Assembly: GCF_038502225.1 (NCBI RefSeq)
Contig: NC_091355.1
Location: 8,964,044 to 9,028,043 of the forward strand
Direction: 5' to 3'
Origin: Cherax quadricarinatus
Taxonomy: Eukaryota; Arthropoda; Malacostraca; Decapoda; Parastacidae
DNA: 64,000 nt
Position 1 is the first letter of the stretch; every line of letters starts with the position of its first letter. Below, in pieces: positions 30,404-41,420 of the stretch. Position numbers and translations under genes: made by a program. The notes under the pieces are model-generated. The model saw only the letters and a program-made list of their open reading frames with translations. It was not told the DNA's origin and made no database searches.

Positions 30404-33400
30404 TCAGAGTTTGTGGAGTAAACCAGTCGTTGTCAAGAAGTCCATGAGAGAGGATTAAAGGAGGGTCCATCAGCAAGAAGGGAAGGTAAAGAGAGAGTAG
30501 TAGTAGAACGAAGACGACGTTGGAGGTAAATTCTGCGTGCTCGTTGATAGAGAGGGCAGTCTAACAGAATGTGGCTAATCGATACTGGAACTTGACACTG
30601 CTCACACAGAGAAACAGGGTGCCTCTCCATGAGATACCCATGAGTAAGACGAGTGTGGCCAATGCGAAGGCGGGAGAGAGTGGTCCCCCAACCTCGGCAC
30701 TGATGACAAGAAGATGGCCAGTAACCTATGCTCAGTTTAATAGAATGAAGTTTGTTACCGAGAAGAGTTGACCAACGGGTGTGAAGGTGGGTATGGCTTA
30801 GCGCTTCTTTTTTGATTATAATAATAATGAAGGTGGGTAGCTAGTGCAGCAAAATACTCCAGAAATGGAACACCTCTATAGGAAATTGGTAGGTCATGTA
30901 CTGCTGACCGCGCAGCAGTGTCTGCCTGTTCATTGCCCTGTACGTCGACATGACCAGGGACCCAACAAAAAACAATATCTTTATGCTTGGTAGAGATACG
31001 GCGTAGCCAAAGTTGGATACAGAGAACTAGGGGGTGAGATGTATCAAATTTTCGTACAGCCTGTAGAGCACTAATGGAGTCTGAAATTACCACAGATGAT
31101 GACACGGGCATAGATGCGATACGAATAAGTGCTGCAAGAATGGCATACAATTCAGCAGTAAAAATGCTAGCCGAAGACATTAAATACCCTCACACGACGC
31201 TGTCCGGAAACACTGCTGCGAATCCGACACCGTCTGAAGACTTAGAGCCATCTGTGTACACAGCGATGGCATGAGAATGAGATTGGAAGTGATCAAGAAA
31301 AAGAGAGCGGGAAGCCACCGTAGGCAGTTGGGCTTTCGAGCAAGGAAGTGAGAAAGAACAGACCCGAACAGCCGGAACTTCCCAGGGGGATAGGGAAAAG
31401 TGAGATGCTACATGAACATATAAAGGTGGTAACTGAAGGGAAGACGAGCGAATGTAGGCAAAGAGAAAAGGGACGGAGCAAACGGGCGGCGAACAAATAA
31501 AGAATGTCTACTAATATTGGTGACCATTCTATAAATGGAAGGATTGTGGAGATCGTGAGAGCATACATAGTAGCGAAGGCAATGGGCATCACGGCGATCA
31601 GACAAGGATGGAACATTCGCTTCTGCATACAGGCTCTCAACAGGGGAAGAGTGAAAAGCACCAAGGCATAAACGTAATCCTTCGTGATGGATGGGGTTAA
31701 GGCTAGAGAGAGTAGCAGGAGAGGCCGCTGAATAAATCTGGTCACCATAATTGAGTTTCGATAAAACGAGGGCTGAATGTAGGCGAAGCAGAGTTCGACG
31801 ATCAGCTCCCCAGGAAAGATGAGCAAGGGTTTTAAGAAGGTTTAGCCGGCTGTGACAAGTTGCCTTCAGAGAGGTAATGTGAGGTTTCCAGGATAACCTA
31901 CGGTCAAAGAGAAGGCCTAGAAATCTGACTGTATCACGTTCGGGGATACGAGAGCCATAGAGATACAAAGGATGATCGGAGATGACAGAGCGTCTAGTGA
32001 AAGTAATTTGGTGAGTTTTGGTATTGGAAAATTTAAACCCATGCGTGGTGGCTCAAGTGGAAACACGGTCGACCTCATGCTGGAGAGAAACTGCAATGAG
32101 ATGACAGTCAGCGCCTGCACAAGCAATAGCGAAGTCATCAACATAGAGTGATGACCAAATATTGGGTGGAAGAACAGAGGCCAAATCATTTATAGCAAGG
32201 AGAAAAAGTGTTGTGCTCAGAACAAATCCTTGAGGGACACCTTCAGCTTGGACAAAGTTCGGGGAAAGTACATTATTGACTCGAACAAGGAAGTGTCTGT
32301 CAGTTAAAAAGTTCTTAAGGAAGGATGGTAGATTGCCTCGGAGGCCTAAGGAGTGGGCTTGGGCCAAAATATTATACCTCCAAGTTGTGTCATATGCCTT
32401 CTCAAGGTCAAAAAATATGGCAATAACTGAGTGATTATTTGCAAAGGCATTATGAACATATGTATCCAAGCGTAGTAAGAGGTCTATGGTAGAACAGCCC
32501 TTACGAAAGCCATATTGACTAGCGGAGAGACTGTTATGTGTCTCTAAATACCACATTAAACGGCGATTTACCAGACATTCCATCACTTTGCAAACTGCAC
32601 TAGTAAGAGCGATGGGACGATAGTGGGAGGCATCATGTCCTGTAGTACCCGGCTTACGGAAAGGGAGAACAATGGCAGATTTCCATAGCTGGGGAAGAAC
32701 TCCTTGTGCCCAAATAAGATTGAAGAGGTGTAAGAGGACTACAAGGGCTGACTGATGTAAATGTTGTAACATACGAATATGAATGTCGTCAGGTCCAGCT
32801 GCCGATGATCGGCAAGCTGAGAGTGTTGCCTCCAGTTCCTGAAGTGTAAAAGGCACATTATACTGTTCTTCTCTGAGAGAAGAAAAGTCCAGGCAGACTT
32901 TGAGGAAAGAAACAAGGGGCATAGATGGAGCCCCCGGGAAATACGGACCAGATGAGTGCCAATTTCAATGGCAACGTCAAGAGGGTTTGCTACATCAATA
33001 CCGGCGACCCGTAGAACAGGAGCCGGGTCAGGAGAGTATTTACCACTCAATTTCCTCACTTTTTTCTAGACTGCACTCATAGAGGAAGCAGAGGTGATGG
33101 TGGAAACATAGTCTCGCCAGCAAGTGCGTTTAGCATCACGGATGACACGGCGAGCGATCGCACACTTCTGCTTAAAATCAAGAAGTCTCTCGTTGGTTCT
33201 TTTGTATTGGTACCTGCCCCATGCAGCGCATTTCAAACATACTGCACGAACACAAGCAGGAGACCACCAAGGCACGCACTTCTGAGAATGCTTGCCTGAG
33301 GTTTGGGGTATAGAATGAGAAGCTGCGGTATAAACTGACGTCGAGAAGAGGTGTAGGAGCTCATCAATGGAGGATGAAGAAGGAACCTCACTAAAAGCAG

Positions 33401-34112
33401 TGAGCTGTGAGTAAAGGTCCCAATTTGCCAGATCAAATTGCCAGCGAGGGCTACGGAAAGGTGGTGAATATGAAGGAGAAGTAAGAATGTTTGGAAAATG
33501 ATCGCTGTCATGTAAGTCTGGTAGAACAGACCAGGTGAAGTCTAGTGCAGTGGAGGAAGAGCACACTGATAGATCAATGCAAGAGAGAGTATGAGTACGA
33601 GGATCAAAATGGGTTGGAGTATCCGTATTTAAAACATGGAGGGGGTGAGAGGCGAGAAAAGCCTCCAACTGGATGCCACGTGAGTCACAATGAGACCCCC
33701 CCAGAGGAAATGGTGAGCGTTAAAATCACCAAGTAACAGAAGTGGTGGTGGTAAGGACGAAACAAGAAAGACAGTCTGGGATAGAAACTGCTCGAGGAGA
33801 GACATATAAAGAACATATTGTAAACCACTTATTCAAGTGGATACGGGCTGCAGTGTAATGCAGCGAGGTATGGACAAATAGTTGACAGTACGGAATATCA
33901 TTGTGTAGAAGAAGGGCACTTTCATTAAAGGTCCCATCTGAGAAAGGATCCGAGGAATACAATAAATTATAGCCTGAGATAGGTTGGAAAACAGCTGAGT
34001 GTAATTTTGGTTCTTGTAAGCAAGCACCAACAGGGGAAAACCTGGAAAGCAACATCTGAAGCTCACCCCGATTACCCCTGAGGCGGCGGATACTCCACTG
34101 TAAATAGGCCAT
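30404..34112 (-). pseudogene. I-like LINE ORF2 polyprotein, copy 2
   Basis: Start at 34112 (MAYLQWSIRRLRGNRGELQM), 44 bp after the ORF1 stop. Order on the - strand: endonuclease (LQEPKLHSA; DSDHFPNIL at ~33490), RT at 32922-32053 with FFDLEKAYDTTW, EGVPQGFVLSTTLF and an intact SLYVDDFAIA box near 32140, thumb at 31968-31408, RNase H at 31180-30850 (FTAELYAI, VISDSISAL, GNEQADTAA), and the C-terminal knuckle CEQCQVPVSISHILLDC at ~30600. Stop at 30404-30406. Frame changes near 33700, 33060, 32050, 31400 and 30830 make it inactive. Confidence 0.88.
30794..30827 (+). mobile_element. 34-bp insertion of I-like LINE 3' end with target duplication
   Basis: TGGCTTAGCGCTTC + TTTTTTGATTATAATAATAA is the very end of the I-like LINE/mini-I. 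It is flanked by a perfect 12-bp duplication TGAAGGTGGGTA (30782-30793, 30828-30839). Removing one copy and the insert restores the LINE sequence seen in copy 1. It lies antisense inside the LINE it derives from. Confidence 0.92.
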
Positions 34113-34156
34113 GACTGGCGATGAAGAAAATACCAGGAATCCGTAGGGAAAGGCAC

Positions 34157-36087
34157 TTACGGACTAGAGGGGTTAGAAAAGTCAACGTGTGATGGCATTG
34201 GAAGACGTTCAAGCAGCGAAGGAACGGAGCGTTGGGAAGAATGGGGTTGTGAAGATGGAGGAGAGGGAAGAGAAGGAACAGGAAGTGAATCAGTGTCCAT
34301 TGAAGGCTTAGTCTCTGCAATATATTCTGAAATGGCTTCAAGTGTTTCTGAATTCAAAGATGTGTGGGAGACTGTATTGGAGGTAGAAGGGGGAGGGTAA
34401 GTAAAGATTGGGACAGTAATGGACTGTACCAAAGTAGAGGGGGACGAAAGAGTGTAAGGGACTGGAGATGAAGTGTGGGGGGGACAGAAGAGGAAGAAAC
34501 CTGGGAGGTGGCAGAAGAGGGAGAAACTTGGGAGGGGACGGGGGTGGAAGGCATAGTACGAGGAGGAGGGTGAATCTCCACACTTGTAATAGAGCCAGAG
34601 AGAGGGGAAGAACTAGGCACAGAGACTGGAAAGGTAAAGTGTGGAGGTGGAAGAAGGGAAGGAAGGGGCAAAGAAGATTTGAGCAATGTGGATTTTTTGG
34701 ACTTATGAGAAGTAGAGGGGCGATTGGTATAAGGTGTCGTACGAAGTCTTGTCGATACTGGGCTTGTGAGGAAGGACGCGAAGATGTGAGAACAGACTGA
34801 GTTGTAGTTGGGATGTCAGAACCAAGGACAGCAAAAGGATTGGATGCCGGAGTGGCTATGGGAGGGGTAACAACAGAGGAGGCTGCAGAAGATGGGACCC
34901 CAGAAGTGGGGGGATGTTTTGAAACACGAGAATAAGAAACACGGGGTAGTCTCCCTTGGAGGTGGAGATGAGTAACTGCCATAGCATAAGGGAGACCTTC
35001 TGCCTCTTTGAGGCAACGGATTTCACGTTCATTTAAGTAGACCTGGCAATGGCGGGAGTACGAAGGGTGAGCTTCATTACAATTAAGGCAAGATGGAGGT
35101 TGACTGCAAGATATATTAGAATGGTCGTCGGCACCACAGATAAGGCATTCGGCCATAGATCTGCAATATTTCGCTGGGTGACCAAAACGCCAGCAATTTC
35201 TACACTGTTGCGGTGTAGGTATAACCTTTCGAACTTGCAACTGATGTCCCGCGACATATACAGAGGACAGGAGTTCTCGGCTGTCAAAAGTTAAACGAGC
35301 CACATTGCAAGGGTAACGTCTCCGCCCACGGGCAGGAAGGACATAAGTGTCTACTTTGAGGATTGGGAGATCCTGGAGGTCCAGCTGTTCAAGAATGTCA
35401 TTGCCACATGACTGGAAATTCTGTTGGACTATGGTATGGGGCAGAATAACAGTACCACTACAAGAATTGAGAGAAAGATGTTTTTCAATAGTGATAGGAG
35501 TAGTATCGATATTCGAAAGGAGAGAAAGATCATGAGCTTGGGTAGCATTCTGGACAGTGACGATGTGCATACCGCTCTTGAGAGCATGAAATGAAATATC
35601 TCTACCAACATGATTCAGGAGCGCTTTGCCAATACTATGGTCAGAAAGATAGGCAGAAGAAGAAGTCGGTCTTAAAGAATTTAGTCCATTGTGTGGTCCG
35701 AAACTGAGTGTGGAGAGGGAGTGCATGATGTGTCGGTCTTTTCCGAGTAGTATGGGAAGGTAACGAAGGAGCATCATCAGGAGATTGACGTTGGCGTTTA
35801 GGAGTAGGACCGGAGTTGGTCCGGCATGAAATGGGCTGGCGATTCAAAAATTGTCGTACCGTAGAGGGGGAGGCCGGAAGCATAGTCAAAGGAGAGCGGA
35901 GGTCAGACAAATTGAAGGAGCCAGTCGAAGCCCCTGTACCTGAAGCGGGTGAGGAAACAGCACCAGCAAGAGGTACAGGGGCATCAGGAGTGTCCGAAGA
36001 GTGGTCTAAACACAAGGCAGGGTCAGAATGGGGTGCGGTATCAAGAAGGGGCCCGGGGGTAGTGGGTTCATGGATTGGGTTCTCCAT
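34157..36087 (-). pseudogene. I-like LINE ORF1, gag-like RNA-binding protein
   Basis: Starts MENPIHEPTTPGPL at 36087. A Pro/Ser/Thr-rich N-terminus is followed, after a frame change near 35770, by a region with three zinc knuckles: CRNCWRFGHPAKYC, CLICGADDHSNISC (both CX2CX4HX4C) and CLNCNEAHPSYSRHC (CX2CX3HX6C), at about 35200-35050. That triple arrangement is typical of I-clade ORF1 and binds the element's RNA. The C-terminus is again Pro/Ser-rich and ends FSNPSSP with a stop at 34157. At least two more frame shifts lie between 34690 and 34430. Confidence 0.87.
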
Positions 36088-36809
36088 GGTTAGGTTACTC
36101 TTTGCTTTTTGTTTTTAAGAAAAAAAAAGAAGAAAAGAAAATAAAAATAAAAAAAAGAATAAAAAAAGGGGGCAGCGGGGAGGAATAGTTCCCAGGAGGA
36201 ATGAAAGGGCCGGAAATCTCCCTCCGCGCCCAAGAGGACCTCAGCACCGCTAGTAGTGCAGATGCAGCATGGAACCCGTGCCATACCCTACCCTTCATGC
36301 CAGTAAACCAGCAATCCGGGATAGCAACCTCACATCTGCCAAGCTACCTCGGTGGACAAAAGAGAGGGCGGCCAGATATCCGCCACAAAACATAACTCCT
36401 TTGGCCACTACCCCTGGAATCCGAAAGGTGGCTTCCAGAGATACACCCGTCGCCCGAAAGACACCCAAAGCTACTCCGGGATACCGGAGAGGGATCGGGA
36501 CATCCCCAAGTGATCCAGATTCCACAGCAAACTACGCCACCGCCAAGAACCTCAACGGAATGGGATGGACCCCAGTATCTTTTCCCCTACCTAGGAACTA
36601 GTGCGCCTGTGGGAGAAATCCCAAAGGCCAAAAAGAGGAAGGGCAAAAGGGAGGGGTGGGGAGGAGGAGGAGGAAAGGAAAAAGGGGAGGATGGGATAGG
36701 GAGGGGGGATTGGGGGGTAATTAGGTTCGGTCTGAGGAAGGAGACCGACAGGTCTGATTCCTCAGACCAAGAGCCTCTTCACCACAACAAGGAGCCCCCC
36801 TTGAAGAGG
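36088..36809 (-). promoter_or_regulatory. 5' UTR of I-like LINE, internal promoter region expected
   Basis: Non-coding leader of ~720 bp upstream of ORF1, with an A/T run at 36118-36167 and G/C- and purine-rich stretches. Its first ~110 nt form a stem CCTCTTCA/TGAAGAGG enclosing AAGG/CCTT and then read GGCTCTTGGTCTGAGGAATC, as in mini-I. I-clade LINEs usually start transcription from an internal promoter at their first base; no promoter motif was proven here. Confidence 0.6.
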
Positions 36810-36973
36810 AGCTCTCCCCAAGAATGCAATAATAATGCTTATGAATGCCACCTCGCATGGCTTCGGTTTTCTGTTGCCAAAATTACCTGGATATTTTTCA
36901 TGTGACACCATATTATCCTTCTTCCCATTCTATGCTTATTAATCCCTGAAGCAGATTAGTTTTCTCTGCCTTT
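36810..36973. other. remnant of target mini-I tail and unique sequence
   Basis: AGCTCTCCCCAAGAATGCAATAATAAT continues the mini-I tail interrupted by the LINE (host copy 30068-30209). The rest is unrecognised. Confidence 0.5.
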
Positions 36974-38135
36974 TTGATCATCGAATGTCATGAAAGTTTC
37001 CTCAAGAGAGGTATGAGGGGGACTCTTGATTCAAAGAATTTGACCTGTCCTCTAGTTCCTTGGTTTCCTACAGGTTTAGCATTCCTCCATAATCGTAGTA
37101 TGACCCTAGTGGGTTTAGCGCTTGCTTATAATACCTACAATCAAGTTCCCTGGATCGCACCTCTGCCTTCCATTCCCCAGGCATTGAGTAGTCCCTATGG
37201 GTATAGTCAGTGCTGTATGACCCTTGTGGGTTTAGCGTTTATTTTCGATTGTAATATGGGTGTAGTGCTTTCCAATAATGTCCTTTCCTAGATCAAACCT
37301 TGTTTCGCATTCCTGTCACTATAGCCCCTACTGATTTAGCACTACTAAAATATGTTTGATTATATACAGCTTTATTGGATGGTAACCTCTCAAGGGAGGT
37401 TCCTTGATGCTGGTGAGGGGCTCTTGATCTAGGGAATTGGGTCTGTGCTCCAATTCCCTGAATTAAGCCTGAATACCTTCCATCACCTCCCTCCCCACAG
37501 GTGCTGAATAATCCCTCCGGGTTGAGCTCTCCCCCATAATAATATTGGATGGTAATCACGACTGCCATTATTTCTGCTCGACTTCACTGATCCTGGTAGC
37601 AATTTGAACATAAGCACAGACTGGATGCTTTATGCACTACATACCTATTTCCAGGTATCCCACCTGATTCCTTTTTTATAGACGAGTTCTCCCTTAAGGA
37701 AAGTGCCTCGATGCCAGCTATTGGCTTTTGCTCCAAGGAATTGGCATTATCCCCATTTTCCTTGGACCAAACCTGATTGGCACCCATTTATTAGATGCCA
37801 TGTGGATTTAGTATCTCCTCATGATTAAAATAAGTAATATTTTGTTAGCTGTTCACCTGTCTGCAGCTACACTACTCTCCAAACCTCGGGTAAACTAGGT
37901 ACTTATTGGTTTCCAGACTATGGTTGTGCAGTTCGGTAGAAATGAGCTACATGGGGGCTGATATTGTTACAAATGCACTATCCCCTCAAGGAAGGTTAAT
38001 TGATGCTGGTGAGCGGCTCTTGATCTAGGAAATTGGATCTATGCTCCAGTTCCCTGAATTAAACTTGAATACCTTCCATCTCTCCCTCCCTCACGTGCGC
38101 TGTATGATCATGCGGGTTTAGCGCTCCCCTGCGAT
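36974..38135 (+). mobile_element. second mini-I cluster
   Basis: Besides the well-defined 37386-37543 copy: 37000-37135 and 37165-37270 (partial, tails GTTTAGCGCTT), 37685-37835 (GTGCCTCGATGCCAG head) and 37981-38135 (CCCCTCAAGGAAGG head, GGGTTTAGCGCTCCCC tail). All + strand. Confidence 0.8.
37386..37543 (+). mobile_element. mini-I reference copy with exact target duplication
   Basis: Starts CCTCTCAAGGGAGGTTCC and ends GAGCTCTCCCCCATAATAAT. Flanked by ATTGGATGGTAA at 37374-37385 and 37544-37555, which fixes the ends: about 157 bp. Its first ~110 bp match the 5' end of the I-like LINE at 36809 and its last ~50 bp resemble that LINE's 3' end. No A/B boxes are convincing, so it is not a standard tRNA SINE. 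It has no coding capacity and must be moved by another element's machinery. Confidence 0.9.
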
Positions 38136-38153
38136 GGGAGACGGCCGACTTGT

Positions 38154-38154
<1 letters not shown>

Positions 38155-38211
<57 letters not shown>
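38155..38211. repeat. (TA)n microsatellite
   Basis: About 28 TA units, followed by a short (GA)n run. It lies at the 5' edge of RTE-like copy C. Confidence 0.97.
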
Positions 38212-38216
<5 letters not shown>

Positions 38217-38376
38217 GAGAGAGAGAGAGGCAACTGGTATATTGGATCATTATTTAGTTGTAGCTACAGTTAGAGTAAGAGGTAGATGGGAAAAGAGGAA
38301 AATGGCAACAAGCAAGAGGGAGGTGAAAGTGTATAAACTAAAGAAGGAGGAAGTTCGGGTGAGATAAAAGCAACTA

Positions 38377-40504
38377 TTGGCAGAAAGGTGGGCTAGCGCA
38401 AGTGTGAGTAGTGGGGGGGTTGAAGAGGGTTGGAATAGTTTTAAAAATGCAGTATTAGAATTTGGGGCAGAAGTTTGTGGTTATAGGAGGGTGGGTGCAC
38501 GAGGAATGAGGAGTGATTGGTGGAATGATGAAGTAAAGGGTGTGATAAAGGAGAAAAAGGTAGCTTATGAGAGGTTTTTACAAAGAAGTGATATAAGAAG
38601 GGCAGAGTATATGGAGAGTAAAAGAAGGGTGAAGAGAGTGCAAAAGGAGAGCAGATGATAGAGTGGGAGAGGCACTGTCAAGAAATTTTAATGAAAACAA
38701 GAAAAAAATTTGGAGTTAAATAAGTTAAGAAAACCTAGAGAACGAATGGATTTGTCAGTTAAAAATAGAGTAGGGGAGTTAGTAGATGGGGAGATGGAGG
38801 TTTTGGGTAGATGGCTGTATAGCCCTTGTGGCTTAGTGCTTCTTTTTGATTATAATAATAATAATTTGGGTAGATGGCGAGAATATTTTGAGGAACTTTT
38901 AAATGTCGACGAAGAAAGGGAAGCGGTAATTTCATGCACTGGCCAGGGAGGTATACCATCTTTTAGGAGTGAAGAAGAGCAGGATGTGAGTGTGGGGGAG
39001 GTGCGTGAGGCATTACATAGAATGAAAGGGGGTAAAGCAGCTGGAACTGATGGGATCACGACAGAAATGTTAAAAGCAGGGGGGGATATAGTGTTGGAGT
39101 GATTGGTACTTTTGTTTAATGAATGTATGAAAGAGGGGAAGGTACCTAGGGATTGGCAGAGAGCATGTATAGTCCCTTTATATAAAGGGACGGGGGACAA
39201 AAGAGATTGTAAAAATTATAGAGGAAATAAGTTTTTTTACTGAGTATACCTGGAAAAGTGTACGGTGGGGTTATAATTGAAAGAATTAGAGGTAAGACAG
39301 AATGTAGGATTGCGGATGAGCAAGGAGGTTTCAGAGTGGGTAGATCAAGTGTTTACATTGAGGCATATATGTGAACAGTATTTAGATAAAGGTAGGGAAG
39401 TTTTTATTGCATTTATGGATTTAGAAAAGGCATATGATAGAGTGGATAGGGGAGCAATGTGGCAGATGTTGCAAGTATATGGAATAGGTGGTAAGTTACT
39501 AAATGCTGTAAAGAGTTTTTATGAGGATAGTGTGGCTCAGGTTAGGGTGTGTAGAAGAGAGGGAGACTACTTCCCAGAAAAAGTAGGTCTTAGACAGGGA
39601 TGTGTAATGTCACCATGGTTGTTTAATATTTTTATAAATGGGGTTGTAAAAGAAGTAAATGCTAGGGTGTTCGGGTGAGGGGTGGGATTAAATTATGGGC
39701 AATCAAATACAAAACGGGAATTGACACAGTTGCTTTTTGCTGATGATACTGTGCTTATCGGAGATTCTGAAGAAAAATTGCAAAGGTTAGTGGATGAGTT
39801 TGGGAGTGTGTGTAAAGGTAGAAAGTTGAAAGTGAACATAGAAAAGAGTAAGGTGATGAGGGTATCAAATGATTTAGATAAAGAAAATTTGGATATCAAA
39901 TGATTTAGATAAAGAAAATTTGGATATCAAATTGGGGAGGAGGAGTATGGAAGAAGTGAATGTTTTCAGATGGATTTATGAAGGATGAGGTTAATCATAG
40001 AATTGATGAGGGAAAAAAGGTGAGTGGTGCATTTAGGTATATGTGAAGACAAAAAACGTTATCAATGGAGGCAAAGAAGGGAATGTATGAAAGTATAGTA
40101 GTACCAACACTCTTATATGGGTGTGAAGCTTGGGTGGTAAATGCAGCAGCGAGGAGGCGGTTGGAGGCAGTGGAGATGTCCTGATTAAGGGCAACATGTG
40201 GTGTAAATATTATGCAGAAAATTCGGAGTGTGGAAATTAGGAGGTGTATAGATACTAAAAGTATTAGAGAGTTGAAGAGGGTTTGTTGAGGTGGTTTGGT
40301 CATTTAGAGAGAATGGATCAAAGTAGAATGACGTGGAGAGCATATAAATCTGTAGGGGAAGGAAGGCAGGGTAGGGGTCGTCCTCGAAACGGTTGGAAGG
40401 AAGGGATAAGGGAGGTTTTGTTGGCGAGGGGCTTGGACTTCCAGCAGGCGTGCATGAGCGTGTTCAATAGGAATGAATGGAGACGAATGGTACTTGGGAC
40501 CTGA
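38377..40504 (+). pseudogene. RTE-like LINE polyprotein, copy C
   Basis: Frames at 38377-38658, 38710-39102, 39277-39678, 39682-39903 and 40283-40504 give the same order of blocks as copy A (RKPRERMDLSVKNR, MKGGKAAGTDGI, FMDLEKAYDRVD, LRQGCVMSPWLFN, QLLFADDTVLIG, DFQQACMSVFNRNEW). Stops at ~38660, 39104, 39240 and 39678, a ~30-bp tandem duplication at 39874-39931, and a small deletion near 39970 inactivate it. The 50-bp insert at 38815 does not break the frame. Confidence 0.85.
38815..38864 (+). mobile_element. 50-bp insertion of I-like LINE 3' end with target duplication
   Basis: CTGTATAGCCCTTGTGGC through TTTTTGATTATAATAATAA equals the last 50 bp of the I-like LINE. Flanked by a perfect 13-bp duplication TTTGGGTAGATGG (38802-38814, 38865-38877). 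Insert plus duplication total 63 bp, so the surrounding RTE frame stays open and gains 21 codons. Confidence 0.93.
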
Positions 40505-40838
40505 CGATCTGTTGGAGTGTGAGCAGGGTAATATTTAGTGAAGGGATTCAGGGAAACTGGTTATTTTTATATAGCCGGACTTGAGTCCTGGAAATAGGAA
40601 GTACAATGCCTGCACTTTAAAGGAGGGGTTTGGTATATTGGCAGTTTGGAGGGATATGTTGTGTATCTTTATACGTATATGCTTCTAAACTGTATTCTGA
40701 GCACCTCTGCAAAAACAGTGATAATGTGTGAGTGTGGTGAAAGTGTTGAATGATGAAAGTATTTTCTTTTTGGGGATTTTCTTTCTTTTTTGGGTCACCC
40801 TGCCTGGGTGGGAGACGGCCGACTTGTTGAAAAAAAAG

Positions 40839-40940
<102 letters not shown>

Positions 40941-41139
40941 CAAATACACTATAATCCATTTCCTAGTTTAGAAACAAGCGAGTGTATGCACCTTGAGTTA
41001 CACAATCTGATCAAAGTTATTGGCGTGTTTGTGTGTCCACTCAGCGCATCAGCTTTTGTCTACAGCCTCGAAAAAAAGTATGAAATTTATTATGTGATTT
41101 CGTACTTGTCATACCCTGCCCCCATTCTTGCTATTACTG

Positions 41140-41275
41140 ATGAGGGCCTCGTGATTTAAGAAATTAGATTAGTCTTCCCTTTCCTTGAATCAAACCTCAT
41201 TACCTCCCATTCGCCCAAGCGCTATATGACTCCCTGTGACTTTAGTGCCCTTTTTCCCACAAATGTAATAATGAT
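41140..41275 (+). mobile_element. mini-I copy, diverged
   Basis: GATGAGGGCCTCGTGATTTA, CCTTGAATCAAACCTCATTA, then GCTATATGACTCCC and TTTAGTGCCC. Confidence 0.65.
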
Positions 41276-41420
41276 AATACTGTCTAGGAGCTGAATTTCG
41301 AAAAGGAAAATATCCCCACTAATGACAGGGAAGATTGAAGTAATCCCAAAAGTCTTTACCCCCCCCCTTCCCGCAGCAGCTCTATTCCCTAATTAATGTA
41401 AAATTCTATTGACTTATCAA

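Larger units (their letters stand above)
30210..36809 (-). mobile_element. I-like LINE, copy 2, full length
   Basis: 6.6 kb in reverse. The 3' end at 30210 reads (on the - strand) TTTTTGATTATAATAATAA; the 5' end at 36809 reads CCTCTTCAAGGGGGGCTCC. Flanks AGCTCCCCAA (30200-30209) and AGCTCTCCCCAA (36810-36821) look like a target duplication differing by two bases, within the tail of a mini-I. It holds a 5' UTR, a gag-like ORF1 and an ORF2 with endonuclease, RT, RNase H and a terminal knuckle. The first ~110 nt match the mini-I head. Broken by frameshifts and by a 34-bp insertion at 30794. Confidence 0.9.
38230..40838 (+). mobile_element. RTE-like LINE, copy C
   Basis: 5'-truncated in the endonuclease (TTGGATCATTATTTAGTTG), RT blocks through 40504, family 3' UTR (GGTCACCCTGCCTGGGTGGG) ending TTGTTGAAAAAAAAG next to a (TA)n run. 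Closer in sequence to copy B than to copy A. Confidence 0.85.

Noticed and set aside
36771..36809. HDV-like self-cleaving ribozyme at the 5' end of the I-like LINE
   Set aside because: The outer stem and inner hairpin are real, but I could not place the P2 and P4 helices or the catalytic C of an HDV fold. Kept only as an unexplained structured 5' end.
37386..37543. Mini-I as a tRNA- or 5S-derived SINE
   Set aside because: GGATCAAACCTGATT in some copies faintly resembles a B box, but no A box stands at a proper distance. The match to the LINE 5' end explains the sequence better.
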